A DNA stretch of 32,938 nt from CAZCZR01 sp964503455 (GCA_964503455.1 CAZCZR010000011.1:1-32938); one strand, 5' to 3'; positions 23,271 through 32,126 are shown, counted from the stretch's first letter. Numbers and translations are program-made. Notes: generated by a model from the letters alone, not told the origin.

Positions 23271-24032
23271 ATGTATGCAAAAAGAATAATTCCCTGCCTT
23301 GACGTCAAAAACGGGCGCGTGGTAAAGGGAGTGAATTTTGTTAATCTTATAGACGCGGGCGATCCGGTGGAGTGCGCGAAGGTGTATGACAAGGCGGGCG
23401 CGGACGAGCTTGTTTTCCTTGACATAACAGCGTCATCCGACGGAAGAAAGACTGTCGCCGACATGGTGGAGCGCGTTGCGCGCGAGGTGTTTATACCGTT
23501 TACCGTGGGCGGCGGAATACGAACCGTAGAGGATTTTCGCACGATCCTAAACGCGGGAGCCGACAAGGTGGCGGTAAATTCCGCCGCGATAAAAAGACCG
23601 GAGCTTATAAGCGAGGCCGCGGAAAAGTTCGGCAGCCAGTGCGTTGTGTGCGCTATTGACGCGAAGCGTCGGGCATCGGGCGATGGCTTTACCATATACC
23701 TAAACGGCGGCAGAGTTGACACGGGCATAGACGCTTTTGAATGGGCAAAACGCGCCGAGGAGCTTGGAGCAGGAGAGATACTTCTTACCAGCATGGACTG
23801 TGACGGCACAAAGGCGGGATATGATCTGGAGCTTACGAGAAAAGTGTCGGAGCTTGTATCGATACCGGTGATAGCATCGGGCGGCGCGGGAAGCATGGAG
23901 CATTTTTATGACGCGTTCGCTTCCGGAAAGGCGGACGCCGTTTTGGCGGCAAGCCTGTTCCATTTCAGGGAGATAGAGATAGCCGATCTGAAGAAGTATC
24001 TGCGGGGAAGAGGTATATCGGTAAGACTGTAA
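23271..24032 (+). CDS. hisF: Imidazole glycerol phosphate synthase, cyclase subunit
   Basis: HisF is the TIM-barrel partner of HisH that forms imidazole glycerol phosphate and AICAR. Both catalytic aspartates are in the expected places: Asp11 in IIPCLDVKNGRVVKG and Asp130 in CAIDAKR. The phosphate-binding loops VGGGIRTVEDF and IASGGAGSMEHF are intact, and 253 aa is the usual length. It has a ribosome site just downstream of hisH and is followed 11 nt later by a small membrane protein gene. Confidence 0.97.
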   Translation: MYAKRIIPCLDVKNGRVVKGVNFVNLIDAGDPVECAKVYDKAGADELVFLDITASSDGRKTVADMVERVAREVFIPFTVGGGIRTVEDFRTILNAGADKVAVNSAAIKRPELISEAAEKFGSQCVVCAIDAKRRASGDGFTIYLNGGRVDTGIDAFEWAKRAEELGAGEILLTSMDCDGTKAGYDLELTRKVSELVSIPVIASGGAGSMEHFYDAFASGKADAVLAASLFHFREIEIADLKKYLRGRGISVRL

Positions 24033-24043
24033 GGAGGAACGGT

Positions 24044-24418
24044 ATGGCAAAAAAAGAAAGACCCAGACTGCGCGACGCCGCACGGACATACTTGTTTATA
24101 GATTTGGCGTTTTTTCACATAGTGCCGCTTGGATTTTTATGTATGGGCGAAACGGGGCAAGGACTGCTGTCGGGATTGTTTTTGACAATGCTAAACCCGC
24201 TGTATACGGCATTGTCGTCATTCATATACGCGCTTAAAAACGGCTTTTGGACAAAGTATCTGCTGATAAAAGCTCTGCTCGGCGCGCTGTCGGTGCTTAT
24301 GTACTACGGATACGCCTTCCCGGAGGTAGTCGGCACTTTTGTGATAATGTTCGCGGTATACGGACTTGCCGCGCTTGCGGGAATGTTTATAGGCAAGCTG
24401 TTTTACAAGGATTTCTGA
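24044..24418 (+). CDS. Small four-helix membrane protein, unknown
   Basis: I do not recognise this 124-aa protein. After a short basic start (AKKERPRLRDAARTY) it has four hydrophobic stretches, roughly residues 16-37, 41-65, 70-89 and 92-119, and ends with a basic tail, so it should sit in the cytoplasmic membrane. AAGGAGG lies upstream of the ATG. Its TGA overlaps the ATG of tmcAL by one base, so the two are probably co-translated and the gene is real. A functional link to tRNA modification or histidine synthesis cannot be claimed from position alone. Confidence 0.8.
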   Translation: MAKKERPRLRDAARTYLFIDLAFFHIVPLGFLCMGETGQGLLSGLFLTMLNPLYTALSSFIYALKNGFWTKYLLIKALLGALSVLMYYGYAFPEVVGTFVIMFAVYGLAALAGMFIGKLFYKDF

Positions 24419-25593
24419 TGGTAAACGGAAAAAAAGCAGCCGCGGTGATCGCGGAATACAACCCGTTTCATCTCGGGCATAAATATCAGCTCGACATGAT
24501 ACGGCGCACACATGAATATATAATGGTGATAATGAGCGGCGCGTTTGTGCAGCGCGGGGACGCGGCGGTGTTTGACAAGCGCTTTCGCGCCGAGCGCGCG
24601 CTTGAGGGCGGAGCGGATCTGGTGGCGGAGCTTCCGGCGGTGTTCGCGATGAATACGGCGGAGCGGTTCGCTTTCGGCGGTGTGTCGCTTGCCGACAGGA
24701 CAAGAATATGCGATACGCTCTTTTTCGGAGCGGAAACGGAGGATATGCCCTCGCTTGAAGGTGCGGCGGAGCTTATCGCAAACGAGCCGCCCGAGGTAAG
24801 CGCCGCCATAAAGGAATACCTGTCTGCCGGAATGAGCTACGCCTCGGCAAGGGAACGTGCTTACGGCAGCCGCATAAAAGAGGGAATACTGTCGCGGCCA
24901 AACAATATCCTTGCGGTCGAGTATATCCGCGCGCTGAAAGCTCTCGGCTCCGACATAAAGCCTGCGGTGATAAAACGTGTCGGCGCGGGGCATGATACAA
25001 AGGGCGCGGCGGACGGCTTTGCGTCGGCGTCTTATATAAGAGAGCTGATCAGGGAAGGAAAAGATGTATCCGCGCTTACGGGGTATGATATAAAAGACGC
25101 CTCGGTATACGATATATCCGCTCTTGACACGGCTGTGGCGGCATATTTCCGCATGACGCCGCCCGAAACGATAAAAAAGGCGGGCAACATGGGCGAAGGA
25201 CTTGAAAACAGGCTCCTCCGCGCCGCGAGGGAAAATTGCACCGTAGACGGCATCTGCCGCGCGGCAAAGACCGCCCGATATACCATGAGCCGCATACGCC
25301 GATCGGTGCTTTGCGCATATCTTGGATTCGGCTCGGAATACTCAAAAAAACCTCCCGCCTATATCCGCGTACTCGGAGCAAACGACAGGGGATTTGAGAT
25401 GATAAAAGAGATAAAACGGCGTTCAGAGCTTACGGTCATAACAAAGGCGGCGGATTATGGAAATTTTGACGGTATGTTCGCCCTTGATATAAAAGCTGCG
25501 GACGCGGCGGCGCTGTGCGCTTCGGACAAAAGCCGGACAAAAGCCGGACGCGATTTTACGGAGTTTCCGGTCATAAAAGCCTTAAACGTGTAA
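24418..25593 (+). CDS. tmcAL: tRNA(Met) cytidine acetate ligase
   Basis: TmcAL makes N4-acetylcytidine at the wobble base of elongator tRNA-Met using acetate and ATP. The 391-aa protein has the nucleotidyltransferase signature YNPFHLGH at residues 14-21 and MSGAFVQRGD at 39-48, followed by ERALEGGADLVAELP, FGAETEDMPSL and SRPNNILAVEYIRAL, all typical of the YlbM/TmcAL family. The ATG at 24418 overlaps the upstream stop and has AAGGA nearby; a longer frame beginning at 24247 lies in another reading frame of the upstream gene and is not coding. Near the 3' end there is an 11-bp tandem repeat (25524-25545). Confidence 0.93.
   Translation: MVNGKKAAAVIAEYNPFHLGHKYQLDMIRRTHEYIMVIMSGAFVQRGDAAVFDKRFRAERALEGGADLVAELPAVFAMNTAERFAFGGVSLADRTRICDTLFFGAETEDMPSLEGAAELIANEPPEVSAAIKEYLSAGMSYASARERAYGSRIKEGILSRPNNILAVEYIRALKALGSDIKPAVIKRVGAGHDTKGAADGFASASYIRELIREGKDVSALTGYDIKDASVYDISALDTAVAAYFRMTPPETIKKAGNMGEGLENRLLRAARENCTVDGICRAAKTARYTMSRIRRSVLCAYLGFGSEYSKKPPAYIRVLGANDRGFEMIKEIKRRSELTVITKAADYGNFDGMFALDIKAADAAALCASDKSRTKAGRDFTEFPVIKALNV
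25524..25545 (+). repeat. 11-bp tandem repeat inside tmcAL
   Basis: GGACAAAAGCC occurs twice head to tail, encoding DKSRTKAG close to the C-terminus. The family-like ending DFTEFPVIKAL stays in frame, so the duplication has not broken the gene. Confidence 0.8.
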
Positions 25594-25681
25594 AACCCCA
25601 TATGCCCGCCGCGCCGATTATGCGTGTTCCCTAAAAAACAGCGGATATTATGGTAAAAATGACGAAAAACGAAGCCTTTAA

Positions 25682-25693
25682 AAACATTTGTTT
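25682..25693. promoter_or_regulatory. Candidate LexA (SOS) operator
   Basis: AAACATTTGTTT is a perfect 12-bp palindrome close to the Firmicutes SOS box core GAACNNNNGTTC, and it overlaps the lexA -35 box by two bases. The outermost bases differ from the consensus. Autoregulation of lexA through it is inference. Confidence 0.5.
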
Positions 25694-25720
25694 GACAAGC
25701 GGCAGGGAATATGTTATAAT
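25692..25720 (+). promoter_or_regulatory. Consensus sigma-A promoter of lexA
   Basis: TTGACA (25692-25697), a 17-nt spacer and TATAAT (25715-25720): a perfect match to the consensus. Such strength suits a promoter held down by a repressor. Confidence 0.93.
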
Positions 25721-25780
25721 AAAAACAAATAAAAAAAGAACAAATATACTTTGCCCGTGCGGCGGAAAGGATGTTTTAAA

Positions 25781-26422
25781 ATGGCAGGCAGAGGTAAATC
25801 AAACACGCTCGGAGAAAAAGACGAACGTATACTTGCGTTTATAACCTCCGAGATTGAAAAACGGGGCTATCCGCCGACTGTCCGCGAGATATGCGCCAAT
25901 GTGGGACTCAGCTCCACCGCTACGGTATACTCGCATATAAACAAGCTTGCGGAAATGGGGTATATCATAAAGGAAGCGGGGAAGAACCGGTCCTTAAAGG
26001 TCGCGGGCTATAAAAAATCAAGGAGCGTTCTTCAGGAGGAGGACAAATATCTTGAGGTCCCCGTTGTCGGCAAGATAACCGCCGGTCAGCCGATAACCGC
26101 AGTGGAGGATATAACCGACACATTTGCGCTTCCGATGGATTTTGCCAGAAATAAAGACCTTTTCATGCTAAGAGTCAGAGGCGAGTCAATGATAAACGCC
26201 GCCATACTTGACGGCGATTATATAATAGTTCAGCGTCAGCCTACGGCGGAGAACGGCGATATAGTTGCCGCCTTGGTGAATGACGATGAGGCTACGGTAA
26301 AAACATTTTATAAGGAAAACGGATATTTTCGGCTCCAGCCGGAAAACGACAGCATGGATCCCATAATAGTGGATTCGGTGAGCATTATCGGCAAAGTGGT
26401 CGGAGTGTTCAGAAAAATGTAG
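25781..26422 (+). CDS. lexA: LexA repressor, SOS response regulator
   Basis: LexA represses DNA-damage genes and cuts itself when stimulated by RecA filaments. The 213-aa protein has the winged-helix domain (GYPPTVREICANVGLSSTATVYSHINKL). The self-cleavage site is Ala101-Gly102 in GKITAGQPI, and the catalytic dyad is Ser136 in RGESM and Lys174 in EATVKTFY. All are intact. The ATG at 25781 has AAAGGA upstream; a frame starting at 25751 adds ten residues without a ribosome site. A perfect promoter and a palindromic candidate operator lie upstream. metK follows 39 nt later. Confidence 0.96.
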   Translation: MAGRGKSNTLGEKDERILAFITSEIEKRGYPPTVREICANVGLSSTATVYSHINKLAEMGYIIKEAGKNRSLKVAGYKKSRSVLQEEDKYLEVPVVGKITAGQPITAVEDITDTFALPMDFARNKDLFMLRVRGESMINAAILDGDYIIVQRQPTAENGDIVAALVNDDEATVKTFYKENGYFRLQPENDSMDPIIVDSVSIIGKVVGVFRKM

Positions 26423-26461
26423 CGATAAATAAAGATATTTATTAAAGGAGTAATTCATAAT

Positions 26462-27646
26462 ATGAGAAAACTGTTCACATCGGAGTCCGTCACGGAAGGA
26501 CATCCGGATAAGATATGCGATCAAATTTCAGACGCCATACTTGACGCGATCATAGAAAACGATCCTATGGCGAGAGTCGCGTGCGAAACCACCTGCACAA
26601 CGGGTCTTATTTCCATAATGGGAGAGATAACCACCTCCTGCTATGTTGATTTTGCAAGGGTGGCAAGGGAGGTCGTAAGCGATATAGGCTACACAAGAGC
26701 CAAATTCGGCTTTGACGCCAACACCTGCGCCGTCATCACCACCATTGACGAGCAGTCGCCCGACATCGCGCAGGGCGTGAACGAGGGCTATGAAAACCGT
26801 GAGCAGGGCGGCAGCGACGCCGAAAACGAAACGGGCGCCGGCGATCAGGGAATGATGTTCGGCTATGCCTGCAATGAAACGCCGGAGCTTATGCCGATGC
26901 CTATATCCTTGGCGCACAAGCTTACAAAGAAGCTGACAGAGGTCCGCAAGGACGGAACTCTCGACTACCTCCGTCCCGACGGCAAGTCGCAGGTGACTGT
27001 CGAGTATGACGACGGCAAGCCGGTAAGAGTTGATACGGTCGTAATATCGAGCCAACACTCGCCTGAGGTATCGCTTGAGAAGATCAGAAAGGATATAACC
27101 GAGCTTGTTATAAAGGCGACAATCCCCAAAAATCTTATGGACGGGAATACCAAGATATTTATCAATCCGACGGGACGTTTTGTTGTGGGCGGCCCGCAGG
27201 GAGACAGCGGTCTTACGGGAAGAAAGATAATTGTAGATACTTACGGCGGATATGCGCGTCACGGCGGCGGAGCTTTTTCGGGAAAGGATCCGACAAAGGT
27301 GGACCGTTCGGCGGCATACGCTTCAAGATGGGTCGCGAAGAACATAGTTGCGGCGGGACTTGCCGATAAATGCGAGATACAGCTGGCGTATGCCATAGGC
27401 GTTGCAAGACCTGTTTCGATAATGGTGGATACTTTCGGCACGGGCGTCGTACCCGATGATAAGATAGCGGAGGCTGTGGAGAAGGTATTTGATCTGCGCC
27501 CGCACGCGATAATATCCGCGCTTGATCTTAGAAAGCCGATCTACAGAAAGCTTGCGTCATACGGGCATATGGGCAGAGAGGATCTGGGAGTTTTATGGGA
27601 GCGCACGGATAAGGCGGATGCGCTTAAGAAAGCGATCACCGAATGA
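26462..27646 (+). CDS. metK: S-adenosylmethionine synthetase
   Basis: MetK makes S-adenosylmethionine from methionine and ATP. The 394-aa protein has EGHPDKICDQISDAI near the start, the methionine-binding GAGDQGMMFGYA at 125-136, and GGGAFSGKDPTKVDRSAAY, all signature segments. The ATG is preceded by AAAGGAG. The 39-nt gap from lexA holds only a weak AT-only hairpin, with no terminator, promoter or SAM riboswitch that I can see, so it may share the lexA transcript or use a promoter inside lexA. Confidence 0.97.
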   Translation: MRKLFTSESVTEGHPDKICDQISDAILDAIIENDPMARVACETTCTTGLISIMGEITTSCYVDFARVAREVVSDIGYTRAKFGFDANTCAVITTIDEQSPDIAQGVNEGYENREQGGSDAENETGAGDQGMMFGYACNETPELMPMPISLAHKLTKKLTEVRKDGTLDYLRPDGKSQVTVEYDDGKPVRVDTVVISSQHSPEVSLEKIRKDITELVIKATIPKNLMDGNTKIFINPTGRFVVGGPQGDSGLTGRKIIVDTYGGYARHGGGAFSGKDPTKVDRSAAYASRWVAKNIVAAGLADKCEIQLAYAIGVARPVSIMVDTFGTGVVPDDKIAEAVEKVFDLRPHAIISALDLRKPIYRKLASYGHMGREDLGVLWERTDKADALKKAITE

Positions 27647-27662
27647 TTTTATATATTAAGCT

Positions 27663-29039
27663 ATGAAAAAAATCAAAAAGCTGCTATTTAAGATAGCTTA
27701 CGGCGCTGCGAGGATAAACACCTCGCGGCGTATTACTCTCGGCTTTATTACGGTGATACTTGCGGGAGCGCTGCTGCTCATGCTGCCGGTGTCATCGAGG
27801 ACGGGAGAGATAACGCCGTTTTTCGATACGCTGTTCACGGCTGTGTCGGCGTCGTGCGTTACCGGTCTTACCGTAGTGGATACTTACACGCACTGGAGCT
27901 TCTTCGGACAGCTTGTGGTGCTTGCTATGATACAGACCGGCGGACTGGGATTTATGGCGATACTGACAGTGGCGTTTTTTATAGGCAATAAGAAAATAGG
28001 TCTCAGAAACAGAATGATGCTTGCCGACAGCTTCAGCACCGATTCAATACAGGGCGTGGTGCGCCTTGTAAAAAGGGTGCTGTATGTTGTGGCGGCAACA
28101 GAGCTTGCGGGAGCTGCGGTGCTTGCGTTTAGGTTCATTCCGGAATTTGGGCTCGGACGCGGAATATGGTTTTCGGTATTCCATTCGGTATCGGCGTTTT
28201 GCAACGCGGGATTTGACCTGATGGGCATACGCGAGCCGGGCAGCAGCATGACACTGATGGCGCATGACCCTGTCGTGCTTATCACGCTTGCCGTGCTTAT
28301 AATAGCGGGCGGCATAGGATTTGTGGTATGGAACGACATATATATGCGCGTGAGATTTAAAAAAAGACTCGGCGTATATGCGCGGCTGGTGCTTATAATG
28401 ACGGCGGTGCTGCTTGTTCTGGGTACGGCGGTCATATTTTTGTTTGAAAAGGACAATCCGGCGACTTTGGGAGAAATGTCTTTGCCCGATAAGCTTTTGG
28501 GCGCGTTTTTTCAGTCAGCGACAACGAGAACGGCGGGCTTCGATGCTATCAGCCAAACCGCCATGACCGATGCGTCAAAAGCGGGAACTGTCATGCTGAT
28601 GCTGATAGGCGGAAGCGCCGGTTCGACTGCGGGCGGTCTTAAAACCGTAACGGTGGCGATAATGCTGCTGGCGGCCGTGAATATTCTTAGGGGAAGGGAT
28701 AACCTTATAATATTCAAACGCGCGATAGAACCGTCAAAGATATTGTATGCCATGGCTGTAACGTGTATTGCCGCGGTGCTTGTTATCTTCGGCGCGGCGA
28801 TGACGCGCTTGACGGACGGTATAGCTTTTGCGGACGCGCTGTATGAGTATGCGTCGGCGTATGGCACGGTGGGACTGTCGGTAGGCACAACCGCCGAAGC
28901 GGGCGCCGCAACGCGTATACTGCTTATGCTGTATATGTTTTTCGGACGCGTTGGCATAATGACCATAGGCGTTTCGATGATGACAAAGCGCGCCAAAGAC
29001 ACGCTTAAGTACCCTAAAGCAAACATAATAGTCGGATGA
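27663..29039 (+). CDS. ktrB: Potassium uptake channel subunit KtrB (TrkH family)
   Basis: The membrane subunit of a Ktr-type potassium transporter, 458 aa. It shows the four pore-loop repeats of this superfamily with the selectivity-filter glycines: SCVTGLT (G68), CNAGFD (G183), TRTAGFD (G292) and YGTVGLS (G404). Many hydrophobic helices surround them, including the glycine-rich IGGSAGSTAGG segment typical of the family. No clear ribosome site precedes the ATG, although it begins only 16 nt after metK. ktrA follows, giving a complete KtrAB pair. Confidence 0.95.
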   Translation: MKKIKKLLFKIAYGAARINTSRRITLGFITVILAGALLLMLPVSSRTGEITPFFDTLFTAVSASCVTGLTVVDTYTHWSFFGQLVVLAMIQTGGLGFMAILTVAFFIGNKKIGLRNRMMLADSFSTDSIQGVVRLVKRVLYVVAATELAGAAVLAFRFIPEFGLGRGIWFSVFHSVSAFCNAGFDLMGIREPGSSMTLMAHDPVVLITLAVLIIAGGIGFVVWNDIYMRVRFKKRLGVYARLVLIMTAVLLVLGTAVIFLFEKDNPATLGEMSLPDKLLGAFFQSATTRTAGFDAISQTAMTDASKAGTVMLMLIGGSAGSTAGGLKTVTVAIMLLAAVNILRGRDNLIIFKRAIEPSKILYAMAVTCIAAVLVIFGAAMTRLTDGIAFADALYEYASAYGTVGLSVGTTAEAGAATRILLMLYMFFGRVGIMTIGVSMMTKRAKDTLKYPKANIIVG

Positions 29040-29092
29040 TTTTGCTTTATCCGTTTCCTTGAAAATAATGTTTCGTCATGGAGGAATATGAG

Positions 29093-29749
29093 ATGAAAAA
29101 GAAAACGATCGCCGTTATAGGCGCCGGAGCCTTTGGAAGAAGCGTGGCGTTCGCATTGATGAAAAAGGGCTGCGAGGTCATGGTTATGGACAAGAACGAG
29201 GCTCTTATACAGAGCATAGCGGATTTTGTGACCTATGCCGTATGCGCCGATGCGAAGGATGCCTCGGCATTACATTCGGCGGGGATAAGGAATTATCATA
29301 CCGTTGTGGTGAGCATAGGTGAGAATATCACGGACAGCGCGCTGGCTACTATGCTTTTAAAGGAGGAGGGCGTCAAAAAGGTGATATGCAAGGCGTCCGA
29401 TATGAACCATAAGCGCCTGCTTGAAAAGGTCGGAGCCGACAGAGTAATCATACCCGACTTTGAAATGGGAAACCGTCTTGCGTCAAGCATTGTAAATGAC
29501 CATATGCTCGATTCCATGGAGCTTTCGGCGGATCACTCCCTTGCGGAGATAGCCGTGCCGAAGCAATGGGTCGGAAAGAATATGATCGATCTGAATCTCA
29601 GAAGAAAATACGGTATCACAGTGCTTGGTTTCCGCGAGGGCGAGGACGTGTGCATAGAGCCGGATCCGTCAAGGGTGCTTCGCGCGGAGGATATTCTTAT
29701 AGTAGTCGGAGAAAATATGGCATTGGATGTTATATCAAATATGAAATAG
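29093..29749 (+). CDS. ktrA: Potassium uptake regulatory subunit KtrA (RCK/TrkA family)
   Basis: The cytosolic gating ring subunit of the KtrAB transporter, 218 aa. It has an N-terminal RCK Rossmann domain with GAGAFGRSV (nucleotide-binding GxGxxG), an acidic residue at the end of the second strand (VMDKNEAL), and a C-terminal RCK_C domain (SLAEIAVPKQWVGKNMIDLNLRRKYG, ILIVVGE). One RCK copy is expected of KtrA, in contrast to the double-length TrkA of enterobacteria. The ATG at 29093 has GGAGG 8 nt upstream; the ATG at 29078 would put that site inside the gene. Confidence 0.95.
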   Translation: MKKKTIAVIGAGAFGRSVAFALMKKGCEVMVMDKNEALIQSIADFVTYAVCADAKDASALHSAGIRNYHTVVVSIGENITDSALATMLLKEEGVKKVICKASDMNHKRLLEKVGADRVIIPDFEMGNRLASSIVNDHMLDSMELSADHSLAEIAVPKQWVGKNMIDLNLRRKYGITVLGFREGEDVCIEPDPSRVLRAEDILIVVGENMALDVISNMK

Positions 29750-29780
29750 AGATAAATAAAATTTTTTATGTAATATGTAC

Positions 29781-29828
29781 AAAAGCGCTGCAAAATGTTA
29801 TTGCAATTTGACAGTGCTTTTTTTATTT
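29781..29828 (+). terminator. Terminator after ktrA
   Basis: AAAAGCGCTG (29781-29790) pairs with CAGTGCTTTT (29812-29821) with one wobble, followed by further T residues. The loop can pair again (CAAA/TTTG). It separates ktrBA from the EF-G gene. Confidence 0.85.
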
Positions 29829-29854
29829 ACAAAGCGGCTGAAATGTTGTATAAT
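29826..29854 (+). promoter_or_regulatory. Sigma-A promoter of the EF-G paralogue
   Basis: TTTACA (29826-29831), a 17-nt spacer and TATAAT (29849-29854), directly after the ktrA terminator. The leader is about 85 nt. Confidence 0.88.
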
Positions 29855-29946
29855 ATATATTATGAGGATAAAACGGATAATAATATGTTATTATATTTAA
29901 AAGTCCGCGGCGTATGCCGGGACGGAACAAGGAGGAAAGTTAAGGT

Positions 29947-32016
29947 ATGAAAAGTTACAGCATGACGAACATAAGAAACATCGTTGTAATGGGTCACGGA
30001 AAGTGCGGAAAGACCACGCTTACGGAGGCAATGCTGTTTAACAGCGGCGCTGTTCAGCGTATGGGGAAGGTGGCTGACGGCTCCACGGTAACGGATTACG
30101 ATCCTGAGGAGATCAAGCGCAAGTTCACGATTTCAACGGCTATCGCTTCGCTTGAGTGGAAGGACATGAAGTACAACGTGATTGATACGCCGGGATTTTT
30201 CGATTTTGTGGGCGGCGTAAAGGAAGGACTGAGAGCTGCCGATGCCGCAGTTGTTGTTATGAGCGGCAGAAGCGGAGTGTCGGTGGGAACGGAACAGACA
30301 TTTTCCTACGCTAAGAAAAAGGGCGTGCCGATTATGTTCTTTGTAAACAAAATAGACGACGAAAGAGCGGATTACCAGAAAACGCTTGAGCAGATGAAGG
30401 AAAAATTCGGCAAGGCGGTTACGCCGTTTGTATATCCGATAAAGGAAGGCGATGAGTTCAGAGGCTTTGTTGATATAGTTGATATGACGGCAAGACGCTA
30501 CGACGGCAAGTACCGCGTAGAAATGCCGGTTCCCGATGGAATGACCGAGATTGTCGCTCCTCTGCGCGAGATGATAATGGAAGCCGTTGCCGAAACCGAT
30601 GAAGAGCTTATGATGAAGTATTTCAACGGCGAGGAATTTACTTTTGACGAAATCAAGCAGGCCATCAGAAAGGGCGTAAAGGAAGGAAGTATTTATCCGG
30701 TATACTGCGGTTCGGGTCAGGAAAATATCGGCGTCAGAAGCCTTATGGACGGCATAGGCAAGTATCTGCCGGCGCCGTCGGAGATAGAGGAGATAGCGCA
30801 CGTTGCCGATACAGGCGAGCCGATTGAAGTCGTTCAGACGGAGGAGGAAACCACCTCTGCTATTGTGTTCAAAACCATAGCCGATCCGTATGTCGGCAAA
30901 ATGTCGCTGTTCAGGGTGTATTCGGGCGAGATAAAGTCGGACTCGACGATATATAACGCGAATAAGGGCGTTACGGAGAGGATAGGCAAGGTATACACTC
31001 TTATAGGAAAGAAGCAGATCGAAACAAGCTCTATCAAAGCCGGCGATATAGGCGTTGTGACTAAGCTTGAAAAAACAAAAACAGGCGATACTCTTTGCAA
31101 GGAGGGCAAGAACATCATACTTACGGGTATAGAGTTTCCGGCTCCGGTGCTGTCAATGGCTGTTGATCCCGTTGCAAAGGGCGATGAGGAAAAGATCATA
31201 AGCGGTCTTACCAAGCTTACGGAGGAGGATCCGACCTTTAATGTGAGCATGAACACAGAAACAAAGCAGACGCTTATAAACGGTCAGGGCGAGCAGCATA
31301 TTGATGTTATAGTAAGCAAGCTCAAGAATAAATATAACGTAAATGTTATTTTGAGCGAGCCTGTCGTTCCGTACCGTGAAACGATCAAGGGCAAGGCTAC
31401 CGTTGAAGGCAAGCATAAGAAGCAGTCGGGCGGTCACGGTCAGTACGGTCATGTAAAGATCGAGTTCGAGCCGGGTCTTACCGAGGAAATGATATTTGAA
31501 GAGAAGGTATTCGGCGGAAGCGTTCCCAAGAACTACTTCCCGGCTGTTGAAAAGGGTTTGAGAGATTCCTGCAAGAAGGGTGTTTTGGCAGGATATCCGG
31601 TTGTTAATCTGAAGGCTACTCTGCTGGACGGTTCGTATCATCCGGTGGATTCCTCGGAAATGGCGTTTAAGACGGCTGCGTCGATCGCCTACAAGGATGG
31701 CGTTGCAAAGGCAAATCCTGTTCTGCTTGAACCGATAGGCACGCTTAAAGTATATATTCCCGAAAATATCATGGGCGATATTATAGGCGATATAAATAAG
31801 CGCCGCGGTCAGATCATGGGCATGGGAGAGAGCGCCGAAGAGGGTCTTAATATGGTAGAGGCGGAAGTGCCGATGTCCGAAATGTTTAAGTACGCCACCG
31901 ATCTTCGCTCCATGAGTCAGGGCAGAGGAAAGTTCACTTTTGAGTTTACAAGATACGATCAGGCGCCCGCAGCTGTAGCCGAGAAGGTTATACAAAATGC
32001 AAAAAATAATCAGTAA
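29947..32016 (+). CDS. EF-G-like translational GTPase (EF-G2/FusA2 type)
   Basis: A full-length 689-aa protein with all EF-G domains, including domain IV (KKQSGGHGQYGHVKIE and HPVDSSEMAFK) that enters the ribosomal A site. The P-loop is GHGKCGKT (16-23) rather than the AHIDAGKTT type of canonical EF-G. The G3 motif reads DTPGFFDF (80-87), where canonical EF-G has DTPGHVDF, so the catalytic His is replaced by Phe84. NKID (134-137) is kept. These features define the EF-G-like paralogue group found beside ordinary EF-G in many bacteria; some EF-G2 proteins are reported to lack ribosome-stimulated GTPase activity. AAGGAGG lies 11 nt from the ATG, and the gene has its own promoter. Its role here (translocation variant, stress, or ribosome rescue) is unknown. 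Confidence 0.9.
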   Translation: MKSYSMTNIRNIVVMGHGKCGKTTLTEAMLFNSGAVQRMGKVADGSTVTDYDPEEIKRKFTISTAIASLEWKDMKYNVIDTPGFFDFVGGVKEGLRAADAAVVVMSGRSGVSVGTEQTFSYAKKKGVPIMFFVNKIDDERADYQKTLEQMKEKFGKAVTPFVYPIKEGDEFRGFVDIVDMTARRYDGKYRVEMPVPDGMTEIVAPLREMIMEAVAETDEELMMKYFNGEEFTFDEIKQAIRKGVKEGSIYPVYCGSGQENIGVRSLMDGIGKYLPAPSEIEEIAHVADTGEPIEVVQTEEETTSAIVFKTIADPYVGKMSLFRVYSGEIKSDSTIYNANKGVTERIGKVYTLIGKKQIETSSIKAGDIGVVTKLEKTKTGDTLCKEGKNIILTGIEFPAPVLSMAVDPVAKGDEEKIISGLTKLTEEDPTFNVSMNTETKQTLINGQGEQHIDVIVSKLKNKYNVNVILSEPVVPYRETIKGKATVEGKHKKQSGGHGQYGHVKIEFEPGLTEEMIFEEKVFGGSVPKNYFPAVEKGLRDSCKKGVLAGYPVVNLKATLLDGSYHPVDSSEMAFKTAASIAYKDGVAKANPVLLEPIGTLKVYIPENIMGDIIGDINKRRGQIMGMGESAEEGLNMVEAEVPMSEMFKYATDLRSMSQGRGKFTFEFTRYDQAPAAVAEKVIQNAKNNQ

Positions 32017-32099
32017 AGTTTTGTGGGTATTTAACAAAAAAATATGAAAAAAATGTTTCAAAAATGAATAATTACAAAATAAGCAAACTGATTTTTAAG

Positions 32100-32111
32100 C
32101 AAATTGCACAA
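32100..32111 (+). repeat. 12-mer CAAATTGCACAA, copy 3
   Basis: Identical to the pair at 7384-7395 and 7475-7486. A partner matching 9 of 12 positions (TTGTGTAATAAG) lies inverted at 32189-32200, at nearly the same spacing as in the hom region (101 against 103 bp overall). Confidence 0.6.
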
Positions 32112-32126
32112 AAAAATACGGATTTT

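Noticed and set aside
26423..26461. Possible SAM riboswitch before metK
   Set aside because: The gap from lexA is 39 nt, too short, with only an AT-only hairpin.
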